Part shown: piece after piece, positions 29,118 to 36,808 of the stretch
Position numbering within the stretch: position 1 is the first letter of the stretch
Layout of the letters: every line of letters begins with the position of its first letter
Source of the DNA: Bacillus thuringiensis
GTDB taxonomy: Bacteria; Bacillota; Bacilli; Bacillales; Bacillaceae_G
Assembly: GCF_001182785.1 (NCBI RefSeq)
Contig: NZ_CP012099.1
Location: forward strand, 2,354,501-2,418,500
Length of the DNA: 64,000 bases
Direction: 5' to 3'
Made by a program: the position numbers and the translations under genes
The notes under the pieces: model-generated
What the model saw: only the letters and a program-made list of their open reading frames with translations
What the model was told of the DNA's origin: nothing
Database searches by the model: none

Positions 29118-29282
29118 TTATTGCGTTAGAAATACAGACCTAATTATAACCGTTGTAAATGGATCCAATTCGATTTCGGCCATCCCAGTATCCGCATCAT
29201 AACTAGTAACACATCCTGTCATCCCTTTTAAAATACCAACATGGATTGTTACATTCGCATTAACTGTTACAATTTTCTTCAC
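29118..29282 (-). CDS. Small conserved-looking protein, possibly an SH3-like barrel
   Basis: This 54-codon frame runs GTG (29282) to TAA (29118). GGAG lies six bases before the GTG. The product, VKKIVTVNANVTIHVG... to ...IIRSVFLTQ, alternates hydrophobic and polar residues like a small beta barrel, with TGCVTSYDADTGMAEIEL in the middle. It is similar in style, though not in clear sequence, to the YkvS-like protein at 43104-43304. The function is unknown. Confidence 0.45.
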   Translation of the reverse strand: MKKIVTVNANVTIHVGILKGMTGCVTSYDADTGMAEIELDPFTTVIIRSVFLTQ

Positions 29283-29343
29283 ATTCAGCTCCGTTTTGAT
29301 AATATGCTTTGACTTCCTGCGTGATCATTTATTCGTTAGATAA

Positions 29344-29371
29344 CAAAAACGCACCGTAACCCAGTGCGTTT
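29344..29371 (-). terminator. Rho-independent terminator of the secreted protein gene at 29394
   Basis: AAACGCAC and GTGCGTTT form the stem; on the minus strand TTTTTGTT follows. Confidence 0.75.
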
Positions 29372-29393
29372 CAGACAAATATACCTATATGTT

Positions 29394-29852
29394 TTACTTT
29401 GTAATTTGGAAGGAGCCACCATAATAATATGAAGTGTCTACCTTCAGTACTGCAACATATGTACCTGGTGTATAAACCGTTGTAATTGGTGTTGTGAACC
29501 TAGAATAGTAGTGATGCCCAGCCTCACCTGCAGAAATGGTTTTGTAGCGCTGCAATTCACCTTCTCCGTTCAATCGATAAATCTTTACAACACCCACATC
29601 TTTTCCGCCTATATACACCGTCATATCAAACGTACCACCTTGTTTTAACCTACCAGGGGCTAATTCTTTTAGATAGTCCGCATTGTGATGCAATAAGAAA
29701 TACGTTTGCCATGGCCAATCATCCACAACAGCTGAAGCTTGCTTAATCGTATGTACTTCAGCGCGTGCTTTATCAGGTAGCGTACTGTCTAAAACGATAA
29801 AAACCGAAAAGGTTAAGGCACAGATTAAAGCAAATGAACATAATTTTTTCAT
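29394..29852 (-). CDS. Secreted protein of unknown function, possibly DUF5065
   Basis: The start is at ATG 29852, after GGGAGGAA; an upstream frame to 29885 lacks a site. Residues 1-30 form a signal peptide (MKKLCSFALICALTF..., cleavage near ARA-E). The mature 120 residues look all-beta, with repeated short strands such as TFDMTVYIGGKDVGVVKIYRL and TPGTYVAVLKVD, a pattern of a small secreted beta-sandwich. I recall a B. cereus-group domain of this kind (DUF5065), but only as a weak match. The gene stands alone, with its own terminator. Confidence 0.72.
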   Translation of the reverse strand: MKKLCSFALICALTFSVFIVLDSTLPDKARAEVHTIKQASAVVDDWPWQTYFLLHHNADYLKELAPGRLKQGGTFDMTVYIGGKDVGVVKIYRLNGEGELQRYKTISAGEAGHHYYSRFTTPITTVYTPGTYVAVLKVDTSYYYGGSFQITK

Positions 29853-30158
29853 ATTAAATTCCTCCCGTTTATCTGACATCGTCATAGTCCACTTACAGGT
29901 ATTAGGTTGTCATCCATTAATTGGATTATCATTATAAAATCAATATATCATTTTCTTTTAATTTAATCAAATTAGAATTTTCTAATAAACATTAGGGGTA
30001 GATAGAATTCTACCTTTCTCCTTTTTTCTACTATATAGAAGAAAGAACAGAGGTGATAAAGAAATTCTATTCTTCTCTCTTTTCAAACTAACAACATTTC
30101 CCGTTTGTACGGTACGAGACTATATTAAACATTAAATAGGCACGAAAGGAGACTGGAA
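29853..30158. other. Intergenic region before a decayed gene
   Basis: AT-rich, with no gene recognised. It must carry the promoter of the minus-strand secreted protein and that of the broken gene at 30159. Confidence 0.3.
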
Positions 30159-30377
30159 TTGGCAAATATTCACATGGAATCTAGGAGATGCAAGCTCAAC
30201 ATTTCATAACGGATTGATGGTTCCATTTCAACAGACTCCGAATCCGACAGTAATTTTGTTCTGTTTATTCATGAGGTAACGGAAGAGAATTTAGAAGAAT
30301 TTGCTACAATTGCTCATCAGTATATAGAGGAGGCCATCCATTGTTACAATCACGGCATTGTAGAAGAAATAGGTTAA
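30159..30377 (+). pseudogene. Small gene broken by an in-frame TAA
   Basis: A TTG start at 30159 has AAGGAG seven bases before it. The frame reads MANIHMESRRCKLNIS, then TAA at 30207-30209, and stays open in the same frame for a further 55 codons (RIDGSISTDSESD... to ...HGIVEEIG) with protein-like composition. A terminator follows at 30530. A single change such as TAC to TAA would explain it. No family was recognised. Confidence 0.55.
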
Positions 30378-30529
30378 AAGAATAAAACATACTGTTCCAA
30401 ATTAATATTCCGTGTGTTTTTTGAACATATATCTATTGCTTTTATGTATATATTGAATATATAAATATATTGTGTTATGATATGAATTAGAAACTCGCGT
30501 GTTTCAAATACAACATTTTTATCTTCTTG

Positions 30530-30566
30530 ATGACCTCTTATCTTTCCGTAAGAGGTCTTTTTTTAT
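30530..30566 (+). terminator. Rho-independent terminator
   Basis: GACCTCTTA-tctttccg-TAAGAGGTC followed by seven T residues; it probably served the broken gene at 30159. Confidence 0.75.
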
Positions 30567-30917
30567 CCTTTTGTATTGCATAGCCGTTAAAATACTATGA
30601 AAAGATACTAGAGACTACTACACTGTGATATTCTCTAGTATTTTTTCTTTATCAATATTATATATTGTTGGGTAACGATGAATTATTACTTTTTGTATAA
30701 TTTTCATACATCCTGCAAATACGTTATTTTTTAGTAGGCAATTAAAATTTACATACATATGTAGCAAGTTTTTTCTTAACGTACGAAATTCTCGTTATGC
30801 ATCACTATCAACTTAAGATCATGTATCTTATGATGAAAATAATTCTATCTTTCTATTCATTTATTCGAAGATTCTTAAAACTCTTGCGATAAAACGTGAA
30901 TGTATTTATAATTATAG

Positions 30918-30934
30918 TTAGTTAAGCTAACTAA
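30918..30934. promoter_or_regulatory. Palindromic site, MarR-operator-like
   Basis: TTAGTTA-AGC-TAACTAA: two perfect 7-base arms around three bases. The size and spacing suit a winged-helix repressor such as the MarR family, but no regulator gene is adjacent. Confidence 0.4.
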
Positions 30935-31284
30935 TTATATTTAGCTTTTCAACACAGGAATAGTTCAATAAAAAACAAGAATCTGAAGCAAATTTGTCAA
31001 TCTATAGAACGATTCCCTAAAGAATAGAGCTGTACGCAGAATGAATTTAAAAAAACGGCAGCTAAGCTTGATTTACTTATGTTATGAGTATCTGATAATG
31101 CACGAGACAAAGAAATGGTATTTCGCTAATTACTTACTTTCTGTGCTTTTTGTGCATCATTAATTGAGGAGTAAAGTATTGGAAGGTTATTAAATAAAAT
31201 ACATGTAAGTATAAAAGCTAAAGTTGGAGAAGGTAGATAAATACGTTGGATTATTAAATTCAACTTATTTTTACGGAATAAAAG

Positions 31285-31313
31285 TTAGTCTAGCTTATTA
31301 TAAGTTAAACTAA
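31285..31313 (+). promoter_or_regulatory. 29-bp imperfect palindrome upstream of the YncE-like gene
   Basis: Fourteen-base arms (TTAGTCTAGCTTAT and its partner ending AACTAA) match at 12 of 14 positions around one central base. It ends eight bases before the AAAGGAGGTG site of the leader frame and shares the TTAGT/ACTAA ends of the site at 30918. Confidence 0.5.
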
Positions 31314-31335
31314 TTTAAATGAAAGGAGGTGAAAA

Positions 31336-31449
31336 TTGTTTATAATTTGTCTTAGTAATAATACAAAATATTTAAATATGCTGATTTCTATGGAACTTAA
31401 GAAATTTGGAACAAATAACAAGGAGGGTTTAATTAATGAATATTTCTAA
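31336..31449 (+). CDS. Leader reading frame overlapping the YncE-like gene
   Basis: This 37-codon frame starts at TTG 31336, five bases after a near-perfect AAAGGAGGTG site, and ends at TAA 31447, 14 bases inside the next gene in another frame. The peptide (MFIICLSNNTKYLN...) has no recognised family. Its placement suggests a translated leader that couples or modulates translation of the downstream gene rather than a functional protein. It could also be chance. Confidence 0.4.
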   Translation: MFIICLSNNTKYLNMLISMELKKFGTNNKEGLINEYF

Positions 31450-32491
31450 AGAAAATAATCCTATATTGGCGGTCGTTAGCTCCAGCGGTAATCAAATCCA
31501 TTTCTTCAATGCGAAAAATTTTGAAAGAATAGGGGTTATAGATTCTCCAGTTACAGAACCTCATGAATTATGTTTCGATTCTAAGCGTCAATTGTTATAT
31601 GTAAGTATTACTTATCGCTCAGGTTTTTATAGAAATAATCCGGAAAAAAGCCATGAAATTTTAGTTATCGATATTGATCAATTTAAAGTAATTGATATCA
31701 TTAATATCTCGCCGGAATTTGCACCACATGGTTTAGTTTATAATGAAAAAAAAGACTTATTGTATGTAAGTGTTGAATCTGGTGAAGGAGGAATTTTAAT
31801 TATTAATCCTAACACGAGAAAAGTGCTAGATAGAATCTCTACAGAAGCAGCAGGTCCACATTGGTTTGTTACGAATCCAGATGGTACAAAAGGATATTCC
31901 TCTAATAAAGAGGCGCCCTTTATATCGGTTTTAGATACACATGATAAGGAGTTAATTGGAAAAGTATCTATGCCCTATGGTAGTGAAGAACTAGCTATTT
32001 CTCCTGAAGGTAATCGAGTTTACATCCCTTCACCATGTTTACTTGGAGACTACAAAGAGGAGCAACCTACACTTAGCATCATTAATACAGAAACCGATAA
32101 AATTATAAAGACAAAATCATTTTCAGATTTAATTACTCCGGTTCATGTAACGAATGATGGGAAAGTATTGGTAGGACATACGCGTTTTCAGAATAAGAAT
32201 GGAGAGAGAACAAGAAATATGTTTTCTCCAGCACCAGGGTATGTTTCTGTTCTTGATGGAGAATCGTTAAATGTGTTAGGTACAATAGAAGTAGATTTAC
32301 TCCCAATTACAATGCGTTCTTCTACGGACGGAACGGTTGGATATGTTTCTAACCTTAGATCAGGGACAATAAGTGTATTAGATTTAGTTAATTACAAGAA
32401 TGTTCATACCATTGAAGTTGATCCAGGAGATCGAAATGCAGATCCTTCTGTAAATCAAGGAGCTCACGGTATAGCATATATAGAAAGATAA
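31436..32491 (+). CDS. YncE-like (YVTN-repeat) beta-propeller protein
   Basis: This 351-residue protein is made of about seven repeats of the YVTN/40-residue type. Examples are LLYVSITYRSGFY, LLYVSVESGEGGILIINPNT, KGYSSNKEAPFISVLDT, RVYIPSPC and GYVSNLRSGTISVLDLVN, each a strand pattern with a conserved 'ISVLD' or 'ILVIDID' end. There is no signal peptide, so it is probably cytoplasmic, unlike many relatives that are secreted. The role is unknown; relatives bind metals, nucleic acid or act as scaffolds. The ATG at 31436 has AAGGAGGG ahead of it and overlaps the leader frame. A terminator follows directly. Confidence 0.82.
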   Translation: MNISKENNPILAVVSSSGNQIHFFNAKNFERIGVIDSPVTEPHELCFDSKRQLLYVSITYRSGFYRNNPEKSHEILVIDIDQFKVIDIINISPEFAPHGLVYNEKKDLLYVSVESGEGGILIINPNTRKVLDRISTEAAGPHWFVTNPDGTKGYSSNKEAPFISVLDTHDKELIGKVSMPYGSEELAISPEGNRVYIPSPCLLGDYKEEQPTLSIINTETDKIIKTKSFSDLITPVHVTNDGKVLVGHTRFQNKNGERTRNMFSPAPGYVSVLDGESLNVLGTIEVDLLPITMRSSTDGTVGYVSNLRSGTISVLDLVNYKNVHTIEVDPGDRNADPSVNQGAHGIAYIER

Positions 32492-32550
32492 AATAAGAAA
32501 ACGCTATTCTTTTTGTAGAAATTTACAGAAAGTATGGCGTTTTTTATGTA
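32490..32550 (+). terminator. Rho-independent terminator
   Basis: AAAACGC...CTTTTTGT pairs with ACAGAAAG...GCGTTTTTT, a long stem with a T-run. Confidence 0.65.
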
Positions 32551-32867
32551 TCTATTACTTTCTGATGAATTTCAATTAGGTCTATTTTTTTGCTGGTTAG
32601 GAACGCGTGTTATTCATTATTGACTTCTGATAAATAGATTATGTTTCCATGTTAAAAGAGTAGGCAAAGTTTTTTAATGCTCGTTATTAGCTTCTGCATG
32701 AAATTAATTTTGGATAATTGATTATTGTATTCTTCTAATTGGATTAGATATTCATAATTAATTTGCAACAACCAAACTTCTTTGAAAACGAACTAAAAGG
32801 TATTTTAAATGTATTTTTCAAAACACCACTAATCATGTTAACGTTTGCTAAATATATACACTCCTTA

Positions 32868-32890
32868 AGTTTGTAAGAAGCTTACAAACC
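32868..32890. promoter_or_regulatory. Inverted repeat upstream of the first PBP gene
   Basis: TTTGTAAG-AAG-CTTACAAA: perfect 8-base arms with a 3-base centre, about 50 bases before the ECF promoter. There is no T-run, so an operator is more likely than a terminator. Confidence 0.4.
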
Positions 32891-32938
32891 TCCTTCTTCC
32901 AATGCAACTTAAGCGTAAATTAATTTTTTTGTAAATAT

Positions 32939-32967
32939 GGAACAATGTCATTACTTACACTGTCTAT
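32939..32967 (+). promoter_or_regulatory. ECF (SigP-type) promoter of the first PBP gene
   Basis: GGAAC (-35), 18 bases, GTCTAT (-10). The same spacing and boxes occur before sigP, a second PBP gene and the beta-lactamase gene. Confidence 0.75.
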
Positions 32968-33040
32968 TAAGCGTTAAAACATTTTTTATTAAATAAATTA
33001 AGAAAGGAATCATCATTTTTAACTAAGGGAGAAGATTGAA

Positions 33041-35008
33041 TTGAAAAAATTATGGATGCTGCTTTTCGTTTGTTTCGCAGTTATGTTGGTAGGATGTAAT
33101 AAAAACGAACCGCCAAAACAAGCATTTGAAGAATATATCAATTTATGGAATGATAAAAAATTTGCAAATATGTATGATCATTTATCAGATCATGGCAAAA
33201 AATCGATTTCTAAAAAAGAATTTACAGAAAAATATCAAAAAATCTATGAGGGGATTGGAGCTAAGAATTTAAAAGTTAAAATGAAAGGAGAGAATACGAA
33301 AGATAAAGAGCTTTTTCTTTTTGAAGTTAAGATGGATACGGATGTAGGACCAGTTTCATTCATCCACGAAGCAAAACTTGTGAAAGATAAAGAATCTTGG
33401 AAAATAGATTGGACACCAGACTTCATTTTCCCAGGTATGAAAAAAGATTACAAAGTACGTATGCAAATAGAGCAAGGAAAACGCGGAGAAATATATGATC
33501 GCAATGGAAAAGGGCTTGCAACGAATGGTAAAGCAACTGAGGTTGGAATTATTCCAGAGAAACTAGGCGAAACAGCAGCGCAAACGAAAGAAATAGTAGC
33601 ACAATTACTTGATATGTCTATAGAAGAGGTCGAACAAAAGCTCACAGCAAAATGGATAAAACCAGACTCCTTTGTACCAATTGGTATTTTAAAAGAGGGA
33701 ACCAGACAGAATGATTATATTGAATTAGAAGGAGTTTCATCTCGCCCAGTAAATATTCGTACGTATCCATTAGGTGAAGCAGCGGCACACTTAACTGGAT
33801 ATATAGGAAAGGTGAATGCGGAGGAGTTAAAATCACTTCAAAAACAAGGTTATCAAGCGGATGATTTAGTAGGTAAGACCGGTTTAGAGAAAGTGTTAGA
33901 AAATAAATTGCGTGGTGAAAAGGGTGGACGCGTATTTATAGAAGATGAGAATGGCAAAGAGATTAAAAACGTAGCAAAAAAAGAAGCAAAAGAAGGAGAA
34001 AATGTTACGTTAACAATTGATGCTGCAATTCAAGAAAAAATCTTTAATGAGATGAAAACTGAAGCAGGATCTAGTGCAGCGGTCAATCCTAAAACAGGTG
34101 AAACAATCGCACTTGTAAGTAGCCCTGCTTATAATCCAAATATAATAGTTAGAGGAGCATCGAAAGCCCAACGAGAAGCATGGAGTAACGACTCGAAACT
34201 ACCAATGACGAATCGCTTCACACAAGCATTTGTACCAGGTTCCGTATTTAAAACGATTACAGGTGCAATTGGTTTGGAAACAAACACAATAAATCCGAAG
34301 GAAGAATTTAAAATTCAAGGTTTGAAGTGGACAAAAGATTCAACTTGGGGAAATTACTATGTAACGCGTGTGAAGGATGCAAGTCCAATTGATTTTGATA
34401 AGGCAATGAAGTACTCTGATAATATTTATTTCGCTCAACAAGCTTTGAAAATGGGAAAAGATCAGTATGTAAAGGAATTTAAAAAGTACGGATTTCATGA
34501 AAAATTACCAATCGAATACGAATTTCCTATTTCAATCATTGCAAAAGATGGGATAAAAAACGATATTCAACTAGCAGACACGGGCTATGGACAAGGACAA
34601 GTATTAATGACACCACTTCATTTAGCATTAACATATGCACCGATTGTGAATGAAGGGAATATTCCGTCGCCACATCTTTTAAAAGAAGCAAAAGTAGCAG
34701 GGAATTGGAAAGAAAATGTGGTTTCTAAAAAGAATCAAGAGATATTAAAGAGTGCATTAATCAAAGTCATTAATGACCCTGATGGCGCAGGGAGAATTGC
34801 AAAGGTTGATGGTGTGACGCTTGCTGGTAAAACTGGTACAGCAGAACTGAAAGAGTCGAAAGAAGCAGAAGGAAAAGAACTGGGATGGTTCGCAGCTTTC
34901 GATGCAAATGCGCCAGACATGATTGTTACAATGATGATTGAAGATGTAAAAGGAAGAGGAGGAAGTAACGTTCCAGGTGAAAAAGTAAAACATGTATTTC
35001 AGAAATAA
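33041..35008 (+). CDS. Class B penicillin-binding protein with MecA-type N-terminal domain (PBP3/PbpC-like lipoprotein)
   Basis: This transpeptidase of 655 residues cross-links peptidoglycan at the outer face of the membrane. A lipoprotein signal peptide (MLVGC lipobox near residue 19) is followed by an NTF2-like MecA_N domain (about 25-145), a dimerisation domain starting at RGEIYDRNG, and the transpeptidase domain with SVFK (active Ser), SDN in KYSDNIYF and KTG in AGKTGTAEL. The layout matches B. subtilis PbpC and staphylococcal PBP2a, a type often insensitive to beta-lactams. The start is TTG at 33041 with AAGGGAG ahead. An ECF promoter 75-100 bases upstream places it under SigP control, which suggests induction by beta-lactams. 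Confidence 0.9.
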   Translation: MKKLWMLLFVCFAVMLVGCNKNEPPKQAFEEYINLWNDKKFANMYDHLSDHGKKSISKKEFTEKYQKIYEGIGAKNLKVKMKGENTKDKELFLFEVKMDTDVGPVSFIHEAKLVKDKESWKIDWTPDFIFPGMKKDYKVRMQIEQGKRGEIYDRNGKGLATNGKATEVGIIPEKLGETAAQTKEIVAQLLDMSIEEVEQKLTAKWIKPDSFVPIGILKEGTRQNDYIELEGVSSRPVNIRTYPLGEAAAHLTGYIGKVNAEELKSLQKQGYQADDLVGKTGLEKVLENKLRGEKGGRVFIEDENGKEIKNVAKKEAKEGENVTLTIDAAIQEKIFNEMKTEAGSSAAVNPKTGETIALVSSPAYNPNIIVRGASKAQREAWSNDSKLPMTNRFTQAFVPGSVFKTITGAIGLETNTINPKEEFKIQGLKWTKDSTWGNYYVTRVKDASPIDFDKAMKYSDNIYFAQQALKMGKDQYVKEFKKYGFHEKLPIEYEFPISIIAKDGIKNDIQLADTGYGQGQVLMTPLHLALTYAPIVNEGNIPSPHLLKEAKVAGNWKENVVSKKNQEILKSALIKVINDPDGAGRIAKVDGVTLAGKTGTAELKESKEAEGKELGWFAAFDANAPDMIVTMMIEDVKGRGGSNVPGEKVKHVFQK

Positions 35009-35103
35009 TATTTAATTATAAGGTGAATTATTTCACTAAATTTATTACATGTTTGCTTAACTCAAAGATATAAATTGGGGGAAATATAGAACAATTAAAT
35101 TTC

Positions 35104-35138
35104 AAAAAAGCATTCTTTCTAATCGAGAATGCTTTTTT
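35104..35138 (+). terminator. Rho-independent terminator
   Basis: AAAAAAGCATTCT...AGAATGCTTTTTT, a strong stem and T-run after the PBP gene. Confidence 0.82.
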
Positions 35139-35319
35139 GCTGTAATTCTAGAAAAGTTGACATTGTTAATGGTAAATAGAAGGGGATAGCAAATTGAAAT
35201 GGACAAGTAGAGTGTTACGTTAAATTCAAAAAAAATAGATTATTGTGAGTGGATTTTTATAATTGTATGCTTTGCTTGTTTTTTAGTAGTATTATTCTGC
35301 CTGAAAAAAGATAAACAAT

Positions 35320-35348
35320 GGAACAAATGAAACTTGTATCTTGTCTAT
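35320..35348 (+). promoter_or_regulatory. ECF (SigP-type) promoter of sigP-rsiP
   Basis: GGAAC, 18 bases, GTCTAT, about 65 bases before sigP: the pattern expected for autoregulation. Confidence 0.75.
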
Positions 35349-35414
35349 ATATTGAAACCATAATAAAAGTGAGGGCAGTTTTTATGTTTATTCAAATAAG
35401 TTTGAGGTGTGGAA

Positions 35415-35948
35415 ATGGAACAGACGTTTATTGAAAAGTGTAATCATGATGAGCTGGACTATGTTATAAAAGACTATTGGCAAGATGTATGGAATTATTC
35501 ATTTATTATTACGAAAGATCCACACTTATCAGATGATATCACGCAAGATGTATTTATAAAGGTGTTTAAAAATTGGAATTCATTTCGAAAGGAGTCATCT
35601 ATTAAAACGTGGATATTAAAAATCACAAGAAATACGGCAATAAACTATTTGAAATCATCTTATTTTAAAAGGATATCTTTAATAGGGTTTTTTAGTGACG
35701 ATAAGCAATCCCTGTCAGCAGAACAAGAATTTTTTAAGCAAGAAGAAATGAATGATGTGTGGAAGGTTGTATTAAAACTACCTAAAAAGCACCGTGAAAT
35801 AATTATATTGGACGCAAAATATGAATTATCTTATGAAGAAATGGCTGAAACATTAGGAGTATCCATTGGAACTGTAAAATCGAGATTAAGTAGAGCAAGA
35901 AGTAAGGTTTCAAAATTAATAGGGGAGGGTAGTAATGATGAACAATAA
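35415..35948 (+). CDS. sigP: ECF sigma factor SigP
   Basis: This 177-residue ECF sigma factor has region 2 (about residues 25-90, with DITQDVFIKVFKNW and SIKTWILKITRNTAINYLK) and region 4 (about 115-170, with LPKKHREIIILDAKYELSYEEMAETLGVSIGTVKSRLSRAR). It directs RNA polymerase to GGAAC/GTC-type promoters; four such sites lie in this block. The ATG at 35415 has GAGG seven bases ahead; the GTG six bases upstream overlaps that site. The end overlaps the anti-sigma gene by 14 bases. The name rests on synteny with a Bla1-type beta-lactamase and PBPs as described for SigP of the B. cereus group. Confidence 0.9.
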   Translation: MEQTFIEKCNHDELDYVIKDYWQDVWNYSFIITKDPHLSDDITQDVFIKVFKNWNSFRKESSIKTWILKITRNTAINYLKSSYFKRISLIGFFSDDKQSLSAEQEFFKQEEMNDVWKVVLKLPKKHREIIILDAKYELSYEEMAETLGVSIGTVKSRLSRARSKVSKLIGEGSNDEQ

Positions 35949-36765
35949 ACAAAATCCTGACTGGTATAGAAAAATAAAAAAAGGTCCAATGGAGAATCGT
36001 AAAGATGAAGAAGAATTTATTTCTAAAATAAAGCAGTCTATATACGAAAATAATGAAGTGGATTTCGTAAAATATAAAAGACCATTTCGTAAAAAAGTAT
36101 TACCTGTTGTAGTTGTTTTGGTTTGTACAATGTTATTTTTCATTGTTCAACAACCTTGGCTTGATGATAATAAATCACCGGTACAAAGTAGTACTCAAAT
36201 TAAGCCTAAAACAAAAGATGAGTCTGCTCAAGATCCATCACTAAAACAATTTATGAATGAACTATATCAAAGTACGAACTCAAAAAATGAAAATGACCTG
36301 TACAAAGCGTTAAATGATGAAGTTCTATTTAAAGGGAAGAGTTATAAGAAGGATGAACTGAAGTTTGATGAAGATATTTTTCATGAGTTGCAAGTCGCTC
36401 TTACAATGGGAGGAGAATTTGCAAATGATACAAAAAAAGTATACAAAGTACCAAGTGGATTGACAGAAAGTAATCAACCAAAGCAAGCGCATTTTATATA
36501 TGCAACGGTTACTGGAAATAAAACGAAAATTTTAGCTGAACCAAAACGAGAATCACAAGTGTTATATGAAGTATCTAATGAAATGGTAAAAGCTTGGATT
36601 CCAGAAAAAGTGCAAAATGATGGATATATAAAAATATCGACAATTAATGGCAATACTGGATACGTACAAAAAGAGTATGTTTTAACTGATATTAAGTATT
36701 CATTTATGTTCGAAAAAAACGATAATGGTGAATGGAAAATCATAAATATAGATTCTATTTGGTAA
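35935..36765 (+). CDS. rsiP: Membrane anti-sigma factor RsiP
   Basis: This 276-residue protein has a cytoplasmic N-terminal part (1-55), one membrane segment (about 58-75, VLPVVVVLVCTMLFFIV) and an outer part that includes an SH3-like region (about 185-250, TKILAEPKRESQVLYEVSN...GYVQKEYV). It should hold SigP inactive. In the B. cereus group, beta-lactams trigger cleavage of RsiP and release of SigP. The outer SH3-like portion could contact wall material; that is inference. The ATG at 35935 follows GGGGAGGG and overlaps sigP, so the pair is coupled. A strong terminator follows. Confidence 0.85.
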   Translation: MMNNKQNPDWYRKIKKGPMENRKDEEEFISKIKQSIYENNEVDFVKYKRPFRKKVLPVVVVLVCTMLFFIVQQPWLDDNKSPVQSSTQIKPKTKDESAQDPSLKQFMNELYQSTNSKNENDLYKALNDEVLFKGKSYKKDELKFDEDIFHELQVALTMGGEFANDTKKVYKVPSGLTESNQPKQAHFIYATVTGNKTKILAEPKRESQVLYEVSNEMVKAWIPEKVQNDGYIKISTINGNTGYVQKEYVLTDIKYSFMFEKNDNGEWKIINIDSIW

Positions 36766-36767
36766 AA

Positions 36768-36808
36768 GAGGAAGGTTCACTTTAATGAACCTTCCTCTTT
36801 GTTTTTAT
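36768..36808 (+). terminator. Terminator between convergent rsiP and PBP genes
   Basis: AGAGGAAGGTTCA and TGAACCTTCCTCT form a 13-bp stem followed by TTGTTTTTATT. The stop of the minus-strand PBP gene lies inside the stem, so it may serve both strands. Confidence 0.75.

Larger units (their letters stand above)
30378..31335. other. Long non-coding gap with a terminator and two related palindromes
   Basis: No gene was recognised across about 950 bases. It holds a terminator at 30530-30566, a palindrome at 30918-30934 and a second, larger one at 31285-31313 next to the ribosome site of the leader frame. Confidence 0.4.
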
